The translations under genes and the position numbers were made by a program. Under the pieces are notes generated by a model, which had not been told where the DNA came from, searched no databases, and was given only the letters and a program-made list of their open reading frames with translations. A DNA stretch of 64,000 bases from Ectobius pallidus (Eukaryota; Arthropoda; Insecta; Blattodea; Ectobiidae): the NCBI GenBank assembly GCA_964059195.1, contig CAXKWD010000009.1, positions 146,997,890 to 147,061,889 of the forward strand, given 5' to 3'. Shown here one piece after another: positions 11,475 to 22,767 of the stretch (position 1 is its first letter; the number at the start of each line of letters is the position of its first letter).

Positions 11475-12316
11475 GACTACAATACATGGAACAAATTTAC
11501 GATGACATGAGCTGTAAAACGTATGAAGGGAGAAAGAAGATCAGAATGGTGAATCGCTGCAAACCTGGATAAGAATTGAAGACTAAAGAAGAAGATTCGG
11601 GGTATCTCAAAACTTGAATTAATGTTGAAAAGTTGAAAGGAAATTTCATGGGTCGAACCCAATACTTCCTCTACATACAGAAGAAGCTGGTCGGGGTGAA
11701 ACATTTTTTTTTTCTTTCAGTGAAAATGTTAGATATATCCGTCTTTGACGAGAATTGTTTTCCACGTGTGTTACAACTTAAGTAAGGATTCCAGTGACTG
11801 TAGTTGCGTTTTGCTAATTGCCGTTTACAATCCAGTCATTATCTTTACAGCAGGGGTTCTTTCACCGTATGCATGCTTTGATATGGACTATCAGCCTAAC
11901 GGACATTTCCGGCGATGGACATTTAGTGTCAGACAACGGTATGTGGACATTTTTGCATAATGGACATTTTACTTGGGACGTTATATCTGCTCGCCAAATA
12001 GTAGGCCTATGCAAAACAGAATTCGTTAAAAATGTCTCTTTCTTGAGTATAACATTTTAAAAACGTGTAAACTTTTAGTATACGTCCAGTCCAACATTAA
12101 TGAATATAATCTTGCAAAAGAACTACATGGATACAACACTAGAAGAAATTCCTGATTTAACATTTTAGAATATATTTTTTTTATTTAATACATTAATAGT
12201 TATTGGCCCCTGTCCTGGATTTCTATCAGAGGCATCTATATGCACTATACAATTTATACTTATTAATTTATAATTACATAGGTTATCTAAATTAGAATAA
12301 AAAATATCAAAACGGT
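11475..12316. other. Unassigned stretch
   Basis: Short overlapping frames only. ggacatt recurs a few times around 11890-11970. No gene supported. Confidence 0.5.
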
Positions 12317-12327
12317 ACCGGTAGATT

Positions 12328-12785
12328 CTTTCTTTCTTTCTTTTTTATCGTAGTTTCACCTCTACCTTTTAGGATTTAAGCGACCCAAGCCGGCCGGGCC
12401 TTACAGGGCCGCGACCTGTCGGGAGAGGAATTATCTTTGGATCACATGCATCCTTTTTTGACCAGACAAGGACATGGAGGGCCTCCCCGGATGAGTGATC
12501 AGCCCAATGCCGGGGCCACCTCCGAGACAACACGAACACATAGGACGAGACACACCATTCACACACACACACTCACTCCAAACAAGGCGAGAATGGGATG
12601 AAGATGATAATGGCGGCCAGATGATATCTGGGGACCACAAGGGCCTAAAGTTACCCGACATTTGTCTCAAAGGTGAGGAAAAACCCCAGCAAAACCCTAC
12701 CTAGGTAACTTGTCCCGACCAGGAATCGAACCCGGGCCCGCTGCGTGAAAGGATTGAACGCATCCCCTGAGCCACAGCGGTGGAC
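12328..12785 (-). mobile_element. tRNA-derived SINE (family 4)
   Basis: 458 bp, flanked by the exact 11-bp duplication accggtagatt (12317-12327 and 12786-12796). Read on the minus strand it begins tccaccgctgtggctcagg (A-box-like) and has gggttcgattcctggtc (B-box-like), then a long body ending in a CT/AG-rich tail. A near-identical copy sits at 37708-38159. Confidence 0.92.
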
Positions 12786-12843
12786 ACCGGTAGATTAATA
12801 TTTTATATTTAGATCCCATATGTTAAAACTTATAACATGTTAA

Positions 12844-13142
12844 AGTAAAGCAAAGTGATCCCTGTACAGGCCATGGAGGCCTGTTCAAGGATGTTGAGAC
12901 TCCTAGATTTTGTACATTCGGAGCGTGAAGGTGGTAAGGTTATCAGCCTTATGCACCGGCCGCCTTTACCCACAGGATTGCTCCTGGTATTCATTTCTGT
13001 TAGAGGCTGAGTCGACCCCAGAGCCATAGTGCCACCAGAAGGATTATACCAATTGAAAAACTCCGATGACCTCATCAGGAATCGAACCCGCGACCTTCCG
13101 GTTTGTAGCGCAGCGCCTCAACCACTACACTACGGCATCCCC
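12844..13142 (-). mobile_element. tRNA-derived SINE (family 1)
   Basis: Reverse-strand copy: the tRNA-like head, with ggaatcgaacccgcgacc read on the plus strand, is at the right end and the body is at the left. No clear target duplication is seen. Confidence 0.85.
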
Positions 13143-13284
13143 TAACTGAATGGACTTCTATGAACAGGGCGGTTTGAAACTGGTATCACGATGGGAGAAA
13201 TGTGTTGAGAATCTTGGCGACTATACAGAAAAGTAGACAAAAGATGTCCCTTCATGTGTGCATTTGTCTGTAATTGCACCTATT

Positions 13285-13725
13285 AAACTTTTTGAAGTGA
13301 AACTTCTTTAGCCGCGGTAGGGGTAAATCGAGAGCTTGTGTAACGCTCAAAATCGTCACGAAATTAGTGAGATGTGACGGAACGGACTGCACAGTAAAAA
13401 ACCAACTCAATGAATAGGCTTACCCAAAATTTAAAAAATCCAAAAATTAAAAATTAAAAATCCAAAATTTTAAAAATCTAAAAAGTCGGAAATCAAAAAT
13501 GAAAAAATTTAAAGATCCAAAATTTAAAAAATCCAAAATTCCAAAATTTAAAAATCGATAATTCCAAAATTGAAAAAATTAAAAGATCAAAAATTAAAAA
13601 ATCAAAAATTAAAAAGTTCAAAAACCCAGTATTAAAAAGTCCAACAATCCAAAATTGAAAAAATCCAATAGGCTTAAAAATTGAAAAAAAAAAAAATAAT
13701 AATAAAACAAGTTTCACTTCTGTCG
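13285..13725 (+). repeat. Minisatellite-bearing MITE, copy 1
   Basis: Unique part 13285-13420, then ~260 bp of degenerate aaaaatccaaaatt units, ending caagtttcacttctg. The start gaagtgaaacttcttt is the inverse of the end. Confidence 0.75.
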
Positions 13726-14126
13726 CGTGGCGTTCCACGCACACATTTTTTTTTTATGAAAAAAAAAATACTGTGCGTTTCTTTTCAACCCACCTTCGTA
13801 GTAATGCAATAAACGAAATTTTGTAATGTTTTGTACTTTGCTGCTAAAATTATAGCCGGAAGTTGAAATGCAGGAACACTTTCACCTTATCGATAAAGCG
13901 TGGGTTAAAAACAAGGCATGGCGCCTGTTATCTCATGCACCAGTGGTTACACTGTCTGCTACACTAGTGGAAAATAAAACATAGGCAGATAAAGATCAGT
14001 TCTTATGAAATTAAGTTATTTACACAAAATTCAAGTAGAATTTCATTCTCCATTTATTGGTGTGCGAATCATATTAAAGTAGGCCTACTTCATACAGAAT
14101 GTGATCTATCTATCTATACTCCTATA
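13726..14126. other. Unassigned spacer
   Basis: Nothing recognised apart from short A and T runs. Confidence 0.5.
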
Positions 14127-14663
14127 CAGGGTGTTAATAAATAACACCGAAATATATTACCTGTATATAGAGGGGACTTAGAAAAGCAACTTTTATTAGG
14201 AGATTTTTACTCTATGACGTAAAATGTGTATGCTACATGGCATTAAAATCATTATAATTTGGTGCTCATAAATCAATAATTACGCGAAATAGGGTTAAAA
14301 TGTTCATTAAATTGACCTTCCTAGTGATCGATAAAAACCTGACTCTTGATCAATCGTCAACAGCTATATCATAATTTAGTGTTTCCATAATTTGCAAAAT
14401 TTACAGACTAATCACATGACTGGCCGCCACTGCATTAGTCTCTTTTTCATTCATAACTACTGACTACAGTGTTGACAACGAAGTTCCTTTGTTTTTCATT
14501 TTTTTTCTAATGTTAGGAGTCAGTGGCGGCCATGTCCTGGGAGATTTTATGCTGTAACAGGAATAATTGAATCCATAGAGCAAAAATCTCCTAATAAAAG
14601 TTGCTTGTCTATGTCCCCTCTATACACAGGTAAAATATTTCGGTGTTATTCATTAACACCCTG
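14127..14663. mobile_element. TA-flanked TIR element (mariner-type MITE)
   Basis: 537 bp, TA at 14125-14126 and 14664-14665, arms of ~92 bp starting CAGGGTGTTAATAAATAACA and its near-perfect inverse. No coding remnant was recognised. Confidence 0.88.
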
Positions 14664-14680
14664 TATATCCCCAGAGTACC

Positions 14681-15028
14681 GGGGCATTAGGGCCTCCAAG
14701 TGGAAGTTATTGCTGTCGATGTGCATTTTTATACCCTTGTTTTCCGAGAGAGGGCAGAGGGACAGGTGGTAAGCCCATTGCCTCCCAACCCCCTCAGGAA
14801 ACTAAGATATTACTTGGACGTGAAATGGTGGAGAAATTTTGTTCAGAGGCTCTAATTTAGGCTTGGAGTTCTTTTACAAGGTGTAAATCTACGACACGGA
14901 CCCCCAGCGTTAAGTCCCCGTGCCCAGGATCTTTTATATCCTGAAAAGTCCATGACCGCGGCCGGGTTTGATCCCGCTTCCTTCGGATCTAGAGGCAGGC
15001 ACGCTACAACTATATCACCACCGGCATA
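14681..15028 (-). mobile_element. tRNA-derived SINE (family 2)
   Basis: Shares the ttttccgagagagggcagag and cttggagttcttttac blocks and the tRNA-like head with 44243-44649. No target duplication was recognised. Confidence 0.8.
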
Positions 15029-15549
15029 CACATTGTGATAGATCTTAATAAATCAGAAAAATTTGGACGATATTATGAAGTTGGACAGTTTATTCCTCCA
15101 GTGTATGACGACGTTGATGTGGATAATGAAAATTCCCTTTAGGCACGCCTACAGGCTGAGGTAGATTTCGAAGTGCTAAATATCGCCTTATATGAGAGTT
15201 ATCGAGAAACCAGTTATTGATTTCTAGAGTACTCATCAAGAGCTTTTCAACGATACCTCATAAGACGTGCTTTCAAAAATTTCGAATGTCCACCCCCCCC
15301 CCCGCCAACCACCCCCACTCGTACCCCCAAAACCCCCGAATCGTTGGTGTCACTGTGAACTCCATAGGGAGTACTCTAATTTATTCAAACAAAGTTTCCC
15401 TCTATACTTCATAGGGGCCGAGATATACATTTTTCAAAATTTCAACCCCCTCCCCCGACCATCCCCTTGGGCCAATTTTGCTCATTAACGAACTTGTCCG
15501 AACTATTGGGCCTAGAAATAACATAATAAAGTTTGGTTCAAATATCTTC

Positions 15550-15777
15550 AAAATTACGGCCGCTAGCGCGAGATATATATATGAAGCAGGAATCAATAGG
15601 GAAATGGGAAATGAAAGAAACAAATTCAGAAACAAAATTATGAACGCAAAATTTGAAGTAAAAGTAAGCAAGAAAACAGGTAAAATATGGACCGAACAAA
15701 GGAAAGAGGAACACAGTCAAAGAATGAAGAGATTTTGGGAAGAGAAAAGGAAGAAGAAACAAGAAGGAAGTGTATAA
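15550..15777 (+). pseudogene. Lys/Glu-rich coding remnant in repeat R
   Basis: Open to a stop at 15777, reading ...KKTGKIWTEQRKEEHSQRMK then RFWEEKRKKKQEGSV. The W/HS/MKRFWEEK pattern looks like a basic nucleic-acid-binding tail of a mobile protein, but I do not recognise the family. Deleted in copy 1. Confidence 0.35.
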
Positions 15778-15825
15778 TCATGTAACATTCAAGTTCAAAC
15801 ACTGTCTTAATGGCAAAAATGTGTA

Positions 15826-15872
15826 GTAATAATAATAATAATAATAATAATATATATATACATATATATAAA
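15826..15872. repeat. AAT and TA microsatellite
   Basis: Short (AAT)n followed by tatatata inside repeat R copy 2. Confidence 0.85.
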
Positions 15873-15964
15873 TATCACAACAACAAAATTTGAACGGGCG
15901 GTGGTTTCGTACTTACGGAGGCATGAAACGAAAAGATATAAAAGAATTTTTCGAAAGTCATGAC

Positions 15965-16913
15965 CAGGGCTAGGATTTATATGTACTAATAATAAAGTCA
16001 AAATATGTACATATATATGTACTTAAAAATGTCAAAATATGTACATATATATGTACTAAAAATATCAAAATATGGACATCAAAACAAATTTAACCACTAA
16101 ACACTACTTTTGTTACTTTTAGACCCTATAAAAATGCATTACAAATACTGGATTCATAAATTAAATTATTCAATTTTTTTCAGATCAGTTACTTTATTTG
16201 TATTCATTCATTGATTATTTCTGCTACCATAACAGTATGCCAAAAAATGTTGTTTTAAATTTTCAAAAGTGATTTGTATTAGCTGAAGCTTCGTTCTACT
16301 GCACATGAAGTGATTGGCGCGTGTTTAAAATTCACTGATTCTAGTTTTACATTTGACGAGCTACTTAAGATTGCACTGATTTTACACATTTCTTCAAAGC
16401 CTGGACTTCTTGAAAACACATTGTCCACTTTACATTTGATAATATCGGCTAAATGTCCACGTATACAATTGAGTTCATGAATCATGTTTTTCACAATGTC
16501 AATATTTCCAGGTAATGTCAGATTATTATTTTGTAGTTTCTGAATTATTTTTGTTATATTACAAAAATTTGATTCAATGTAACACAAATCATTTTTCACA
16601 CATTCATTTCTGTACATAACTGTAAAGTTATCCTGTAGGCCTACTGCCATATTTTCTGTCACTGAAAACGACAATTTTATATAGTTTTACTCTTAAGAAT
16701 GAAATATGTACGAATATTGCATTAAAATCACTAAATATGAACAAATATTTATTTTACATATAAATATGTACTAATGTCAGAAATATGGAAAAATATGTAA
16801 AATAAATTTGTTTAATTTGAATAGAGGACAACATAATAGATGGAGATAAGTGAAAAAAATGTGTCTATATGTGAAATTAAGAAATATGTAATTACATATA
16901 AATCCTAGCCCTG
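15965..16913 (-). mobile_element. hAT element with transposase remnant
   Basis: 949 bp with termini CAGGGCTAGGATTTATATGT and its inverse, flanked by the exact 8-bp duplication gtcatgac (15957-15964, 16914-16921). The uninterrupted site exists in the paralogous repeat near 8205. Subterminal aaatatgtac motifs repeat at both ends. It encodes a hAT C-terminal fragment. Confidence 0.93.
16279..16674 (-). pseudogene. hAT transposase C-terminal fragment
   Basis: A 131-codon minus-strand frame ends in PITSCAVERSFS, the hAT dimerisation-domain motif usually written S-C-x-VERSFS. The next codons are TAA, then Y-K-S. Since this position normally holds a sense codon before YK, a nonsense change is likely. 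The catalytic RNase H-like core is absent, so the copy is non-functional. The upstream part reads ENMAVGLQDNFTVMYRNECV. Confidence 0.8.
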
Positions 16914-16990
16914 GTCATGACATGGTATCGATTGCAATAGGTAGATTTTTCTTCGAAATGTACCTAAAAGTACATGTAATGAACCTGCGG

Positions 16991-17410
16991 ATACCATAAA
17001 ATAGGTAGGCCTAATATTCCTTTAGCTTGCCATTGATTAAGTAAGTAAGAGTGGCCTTACCTTAGCCAGCCCATATAATAATTCAAATATTTGATCAGAC
17101 TGTCAAAATACGTGGAACATGCTAGATTTTCTTTAGAAGCAAGTTTACTAGTGTACCGGTAGTAAAGAAATTTAAAAAAGATACTAAATGGATCGGAGAT
17201 CCCGGCCTCAAGAAAACCAATACTTCTACGACTTTCTTCATACACAGAGCTTGCCGCCGATTATGTCAACAGAACTAAAGCAAGAGTCAACTATAATATC
17301 TATTAAGTCATTCACCTCATCTTAAAATTTCCTATTTGTACAGTTGTCTAATTACTAAGCAAGTGGTATCCAAGTGCAACGATACCCCTCTGAGAAGTCA
17401 ATATACCTAA
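16991..17410. other. Unassigned spacer
   Basis: A 62-codon minus-strand frame (17057-17245) without recognisable homology. No gene supported. Confidence 0.5.
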
Positions 17411-17464
17411 TACGAGACGCGTCCAGAAAGTAAATTTCACTGGGGCCGTTAACAGAAAGAAAAT

Positions 17465-17866
17465 CAGGGTGTCCACCAAGTAATGCTGAAGAAATTCCCG
17501 ACTTATTCCCTGATTTTCATTGATCATTTCAGAAATTCCCGACCAAAATCTAACTTGTAAGAAAATAACTTGTACGAAAAATTATAGGATTATACATACT
17601 TTTTAATAAGAAAAACGTTTAGTAACAAAAGTAATTGCAAACAATAATTACTTAGGCTATAACAATACAAACGTTAGGAACAGTAAAATAAATTAAATAC
17701 ACCTTCAAATAGGCCTAAAATATTGTCTAGAAGTCTTGTTGATCCCACTTTGCAATTTTTCGAATTTTCCAGGATATTTTAACAAATTCATTGACTTTTC
17801 CCGGATTTTCCCGACCATACGAAATTCCGGCCTTTTCCCGGATTTTCCCGACCAGTGGACACCCTG
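17465..17866. mobile_element. TIR element nested in fold-back mariner
   Basis: 402 bp, ends CAGGGTGTCCAC and GTGGACACCCTG, with subterminal repeats of ttcccga/ttttcccgga. It interrupts the mariner arm of 17413-18468. Its flanks are both A-rich; no exact duplication is resolved. Confidence 0.8.
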
Positions 17867-18154
17867 ATTTAAAATACAATTTCATGGAAATATTTATTGC
17901 AACATATACAGCCAGTGTTCAGCAATTTTTTAAAGATTCACCACCGGAATTGACAGTGTTTGTTAAACCGTCGGACCAACTTTTGAACACCTGTGTCGTA
18001 GAAGTCTGCCGCTTGCAATATGAACCACAGTGTGACAACCATTTCCCCTTCTCTGTCATTTCCTGAGGTGTAGGAAAGGATGGATATCACTGGGAGCGAG
18101 GTCCGGGCTGTAGGGTGGATGTTTAAACTCTTTCCAGCTGAACATTTGCGGGAG

Positions 18155-18376
18155 ACTTGCTGGGAGGTGTTTAAAAATCCACTCTACAGCTTAAATCTTG
18201 TTCCCAGTGATTTTAATCTTTTCCTACACCTCAAGAAACGCCAGAGACTGAAAGAGGCAGAGATGGTTGTCACACAGTGGTTCAAATCCCAGGCGGCAAA
18301 CTTCTACCACACAAACATTAAAAAGTTGGTCCCACGGCATAACAAATGTCTCAATTCTGGTGGCGAATATGTTTAA
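18155..18376 (+). pseudogene. Mariner transposase C-terminal fragment (D1)
   Basis: CWEVFKNPLYSLNLVPSDFN then LFLHLKKRQRLKEAEMVV corresponds to the mariner block around the third catalytic Asp (usually YSPDLAPSD). The left arm carries the same sequence inverted. The consensus P and A residues are altered in this copy, so it is probably dead. Confidence 0.7.
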
Positions 18377-18732
18377 AAATAGCTGAACACTTGCTGTATC
18401 TGCTGGCAACAAATATTTCCATGAAATTGTGTTTTGTTTCTGTAAACGGGAAACTTACTTAGGCGCCATGGAGATCTTTTGAAATGAAATTTGGCATTTT
18501 AAACAGCGCCCTATGTTTTGACCCATGTAGGATGTCAATTATTTAATAAACATGACTGCCTCGTCACGCTACTGTTTGAGGAATGGTTTTACAATGTGCT
18601 CTCTGCTTATAAGGGTCGTTCGTTGTTCGATAATTCTAGAGTCAGTGCATTTAGAAAATACACATTCTTCTGATGTGGCACAGATGATCATTTTTACACC
18701 TGGATCGGAAAAAATGAAACGTTATTACTAAT

Positions 18733-19330
18733 GCCCGGATTTTTAGGTTTTTATTTTCCTGGAATAGCCCTTTTTAGGTTTTAAACGATTTTAGCCGTCT
18801 TAATAAAATACTAGCCTAATATTAACAGCGAAATTGTATTATAATTTTAACACAGACCCTCCTACACTTCTCTGTCAAGGGTTGGCAACTTGTTTGAAAG
18901 TTGAAACGACAATGGATTAGGCCTACTTGCAGATATCAAAGTATTGAAGACAGCTCAAGTTTCATTTCCTACGACGGCGAGGCGGCACATTTTCGAGTTA
19001 CAAAGACAAGCGATAAAGTGACATGTAAATTGTTAATTTCAGTGCGTTGTATAAATTTATTTTTATTAGGTCTTTTCTTAAAATGCACAAATTCACATGA
19101 TTTATTTTCTTTTGCATTGATTCGAAAATCTATTTAAAAATCGTGTTTTTCTGTAAAAGTCCTCTTTAGCCCCTAGTTTTCAGAAAAAGTCCTCTTTAGC
19201 CCCTTTTAGGCCCTTCAGTTCGATTTAGCCCTTTTTAGGTTCTATAAGATTCATATATTCGGAAGCTATGGGTACGAAAGGTAAAAATACGTTAAAATGT
19301 TCTGATTAGGAAGCTGGGGAAAAATAGGTT
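18733..19330 (-). repeat. Repeat T, copy 2
   Basis: Reverse copy with ggatttttaggtttttattt and agccctttttaggtt blocks. Supplies the empty site for mariner A. Confidence 0.75.
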
Positions 19331-19700
19331 TTTATTTATTTATTTATTAGCTATCATAAAGGTCCCAAAGAGCCAGATGGCTCGCATAAAGGGACAGTCA
19401 TTTACAAGTTTGCAGCAGTTACAAAACATAACAACAATATTCAATACATAAAAACACAATAGGCATGTAAACAATTACAAAAAGGAGGCTACAACAAAGG
19501 TCATTTTTGAAAGTTACAATAAATTACAAAATACATACAACAATCATTAGAAAGTAAGAATATAACACAAGTTACAATAAATTATAATGTATAAATACAT
19601 ACATTAATTAGTCCAAAAGCAAGTATCTAACACAAAAACATAGGAGCCATCTAATATAAACCCTCTAGAAGCAGAGTTATTTGAACCTTCAAATCCGGGC
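19331..19700 (-). mobile_element. Possible LINE 3' UTR
   Basis: The left end is (TTTA)n, the complement of an AAAT tail, followed by ~350 bp of A-rich non-coding sequence. Strand and class are inferred from the tail only. Confidence 0.45.
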
Positions 19701-20043
19701 CGTAGTAATAACACTAACACAGCGGGTGCAACTATTCAACACGGTAAAGAACAACCTGCAGAAAAGAAAAATGTCATTGTTTCTTGTAGGTACTTAATGA
19801 GTGTTACCTATTGTTCAATAATCTCTACAGTTAAATAGCAGGGGAGAAGTGTTATCTGGGTAGCTCCAAGAACTGAGGCTTTCATGTATTGCAAAATGCT
19901 TATTTTCTGCGACTGTACTATTATTACATTATTTTTTAGTGCTTACCAATGTTGTCATGGATACAATCCCACAGCTAACCTGGTTGCTCTGCAAACGAAA
20001 GAAAACACATTATTGTAAGGTTAGGGCATTTTATTATTAAATA
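19701..20043. other. Unassigned spacer
   Basis: No feature recognised. Contains ttaccaatgttgtcatggat, loosely like the 3' part of family P. Confidence 0.4.
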
Positions 20044-20299
20044 CTAGCATGTGCCCGCGGCTTCGCCCGCGATAATTATTTTAAAAATTAAAAATTAAGA
20101 GCATAATAGTTAAATCATTATATTTATTAACACCTAAATCACGTGAATTACATACCAAGATTAGATAGCGTCTCCTGGTAAAAGCGACCTCACATTCGAG
20201 GTCCTTGGCCCAGAAAACCACAGTATAGTGAGTTTCGTCCAAATCGAACATAGTTTGACCATATTTAGGCCTATATTGATTATCCCACTTATTATAATA

Positions 20300-20361
<62 letters not shown>

Positions 20362-20672
20362 CCTCTTCGGTGTAGGTTGAAAATTTCATATGTCTGCGTG
20401 CCTTGACTTAAAAAACAAATGAATCGACCAGCGTGAGCTACAACATTCAAGCGATCGCGATGGTTTCATGTCCAAGGTATGACAAAAATAGCCAAAGCCT
20501 ACTGTAATTGATTTGACATTGAAATGTATCTGAAAACTGATGCTTCGAAAATTCCGGCTTCGAGGTGCATTTCCCGACCCTAAAATTTCAGTTTTCTGCG
20601 TTCAGTAGATTTCGCTGGGCATCGCGGACAGACAGACGGAGGAAGACAGACACTTCCTTTTATTAATATAGA
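20044..20672 (-). mobile_element. Non-autonomous Helitron
   Basis: Reverse orientation: the plus strand begins ctagcatgtgcccgcggc, the complement of the Helitron 3' hairpin end, preceded by A. The 5' end is near 20672 (TCTATATTAATAAAAGG on the minus strand). It shares its 3' half with the other two copies and has a ~60-bp AAT microsatellite at about 20300-20360. Confidence 0.85.
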
Positions 20673-20772
20673 CAAAGACAATATGAACAGTACTAAGCCT
20701 GTCATTCATTAACTTTATTTAAATTATTCTTCCACAAAAAAGAAAACTCACCAACTTTTGATAGCCTAACCT

Positions 20773-20930
20773 AAAAAACTAAACTAAACGCCATGGTGCT
20801 ACATCCCTGGAGGGACTAGGCCTGTCATGCGACCGCTGCAGCTATAGACAGGCTGAACTGGAGGCATGTGGTCAGCATGCCGACTCCCACGGTCGTTATT
20901 GATGGCTTGCTGAACCGCATACGATGTTTC
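20773..20930 (-). mobile_element. Partial SINE (family 3)
   Basis: Matches the left half of 24907-25214 through the atgtggtcagcatgccga block. The tRNA-like half is missing. Confidence 0.75.
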
Positions 20931-20984
20931 TTTAGCAAGAAGCGAATCCGTGGCCAGCTTCGCTATATATAAAACGGATTATAC

Positions 20985-21206
20985 AAATTCCTCTGACACA
21001 GGTACTTGAATCCAGGACCTTCGGCTATCCGTGCCATTGCTCTTAACAACTGAGCTACGCCAGTGTTTAATTCACAGCGCCAGATGGAACCTCTCTCTCT
21101 CTCCTATGACTGACAGACAAGTTATGTCATATGCAGTACTGTGAGGCACACTAATTAGTGATTTATATGACCGGGCTTCCACTGTTATTGTACAGTAATA
21201 TTCAAG

Positions 21207-21249
<43 letters not shown>

Positions 21250-22330
21250 TATATGCATTCATGAACCACAGATTATTGTCTCTGTTGGACATTACATGAG
21301 AATATTTTAGGAGAAAAATTCCTCTGACAATGGGATTTGGACCCAGGACCATAGGCTATCCGTGCCAATGCTCTACCAACTGAGCTAAGCCAGAGTTCAC
21401 TTCACAGCACCAGATGGAACCTCTGATTGTCCTTAATGGTCTACCTCACAGACAGACAAGTTATGTCTTATGCGCATGAGTTAACTGAGGGGTGAAACAT
21501 GTTTTATTGCTTAAAAGAGAAAGTTAGGTAATGCCACCCCCTCGAATTGGTCATTCTGTGAGCTGGAAACTGTATTGTGTTGTACAGTAAATTTCGAATG
21601 TTGCACAGTATTTGGAAATAAAGCCGTAAAAAATGATAACATAACCCGAATATTTTATCATAGGTAATCCCACGAGAGTTGACGAGTTTATCGATAGATT
21701 CGCGACTGTGCAGCAGGAGCGAATTTATCTGAGGCAACTCGTCAACTCGAGTTAAATTTATTAAGATTATTCCATGAATAAAATGTAACGGATCATATAA
21801 ATAATAATTACTTTCGTGCTTTGTTGTATAAAAACAAAACTAACAGCTGCAAGATCACGGCATACTATGAATTAACCATCCATGAATCGATTCGAGTTAT
21901 CGTGTTGTGACCAGTGCTACCAGTGGTGCATATAAGACATAGTTAACTTCATTCAGGTAAGCTAAAAGCAGAACCGAATAAAAGCACACGAACTGGCTTG
22001 CACCGAATCGAAATTGTGTCTTTAATCGATGTACATTTCTATTATATCAATTTCCAAACAAGTTATGTTTTATAAAATAGTCTGTTTTCGTGCTGCTTAA
22101 TAGCAGCATATAATCACTGCACACTGATGCTTACGTGTCCAGTAATGAGTAGACGATTTTACCTGATAAAACGCCATTCTCGCGATTCCTACAAGAATAC
22201 TGTAAGAAAAACGGCCGTGATTGGTCTATATCCGAGGAATTGCTACACGTTATTGGTCAATATCAAACACGCGGAGTATTTGCTGAATAGCCGTTAGACT
22301 TCTCGTTATGAATAAAAGCCAATGACTTTT
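20985..22330 (-). repeat. Composite repeat U, copy 2
   Basis: Inverted copy of 5820-7250 with the same two tRNA-like modules (about 20993-21062, 21323-21395) and an expanded TA microsatellite at about 21209-21245. Confidence 0.83.
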
Positions 22331-22767
22331 ATCTGGTCTAAAAGTAATGCTATGAATGGAAGACAGACGTATTGAAACACTTAATGAAACAGTAAATTTT
22401 GTTTATCAAGAGCGGCAAAGGCGTCTTACAGTAAACCTTAACGTAATCATGTAAGGAGAACTTTGGAACTTAAGTGCTGTTACTTTTCCGACACTCCAAG
22501 ATCCAGCTAACATGTATGACAATGCGGAACAATAGCTTTGCACTTTGTCTTTCCAAGGAATACCCCATGTCTTCACATGTTTTTGGTGATAGTGCCTGAC
22601 AAGACTTAGAACTTGTCTGTTTTTTAAACGAATGGCTTATAAGCCAGTTATAACCAGTTATATTCTACCAGGGAATGTTTGAATTAAGTTTAAAATGCAC
22701 GAAACTGAATTTCTCACATAAATTAATGTCTGACTGCACAGAAAACAGATAACACAATGATAAGGTT
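22331..22767. other. Unassigned spacer
   Basis: Nothing recognised between repeats U2 and P. Confidence 0.5.

Larger units (their letters stand above)
15131..16990 (+). repeat. Repeat R, copy 2, interrupted by a hAT element
   Basis: 15131-15964 and 16914-16990 match copy 1 across the hAT insertion 15965-16913. Confidence 0.8.
17413..18468. mobile_element. Fold-back mariner relic (D1)
   Basis: Starts after TA (17411-17412) with cgagacgcgtccagaaagt. Two long inverted arms meet near 18110-18160. Homologous to 42671-43678. The right end is eroded (gggaaacttacttaggcgcc), and a 402-bp TIR element is nested in the left arm. Confidence 0.8.

Noticed and set aside
12369..12704. Overlapping frames on both strands at 12.4-12.7 kb
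   Set aside because: They are the body of a SINE whose sister copy at 37.8 kb shows frame-disrupting differences.
13430..13690. CRISPR-like or regularly spaced array
   Set aside because: Units are contiguous and degenerate with no spacers, and the genome is eukaryotic.
13493..13744. Phe/Ile/Leu-rich minus-strand frame resembling a membrane protein
   Set aside because: Translation of the degenerate aaaaatcc minisatellite.
17465..17866. 8-bp duplication for the nested TIR element
   Set aside because: Flanks are both A/T-rich but differ; the similarity is compositional.
20081..20389. Minus-strand frame with a Tyr run
   Set aside because: Translation of an AAT microsatellite inside a Helitron.
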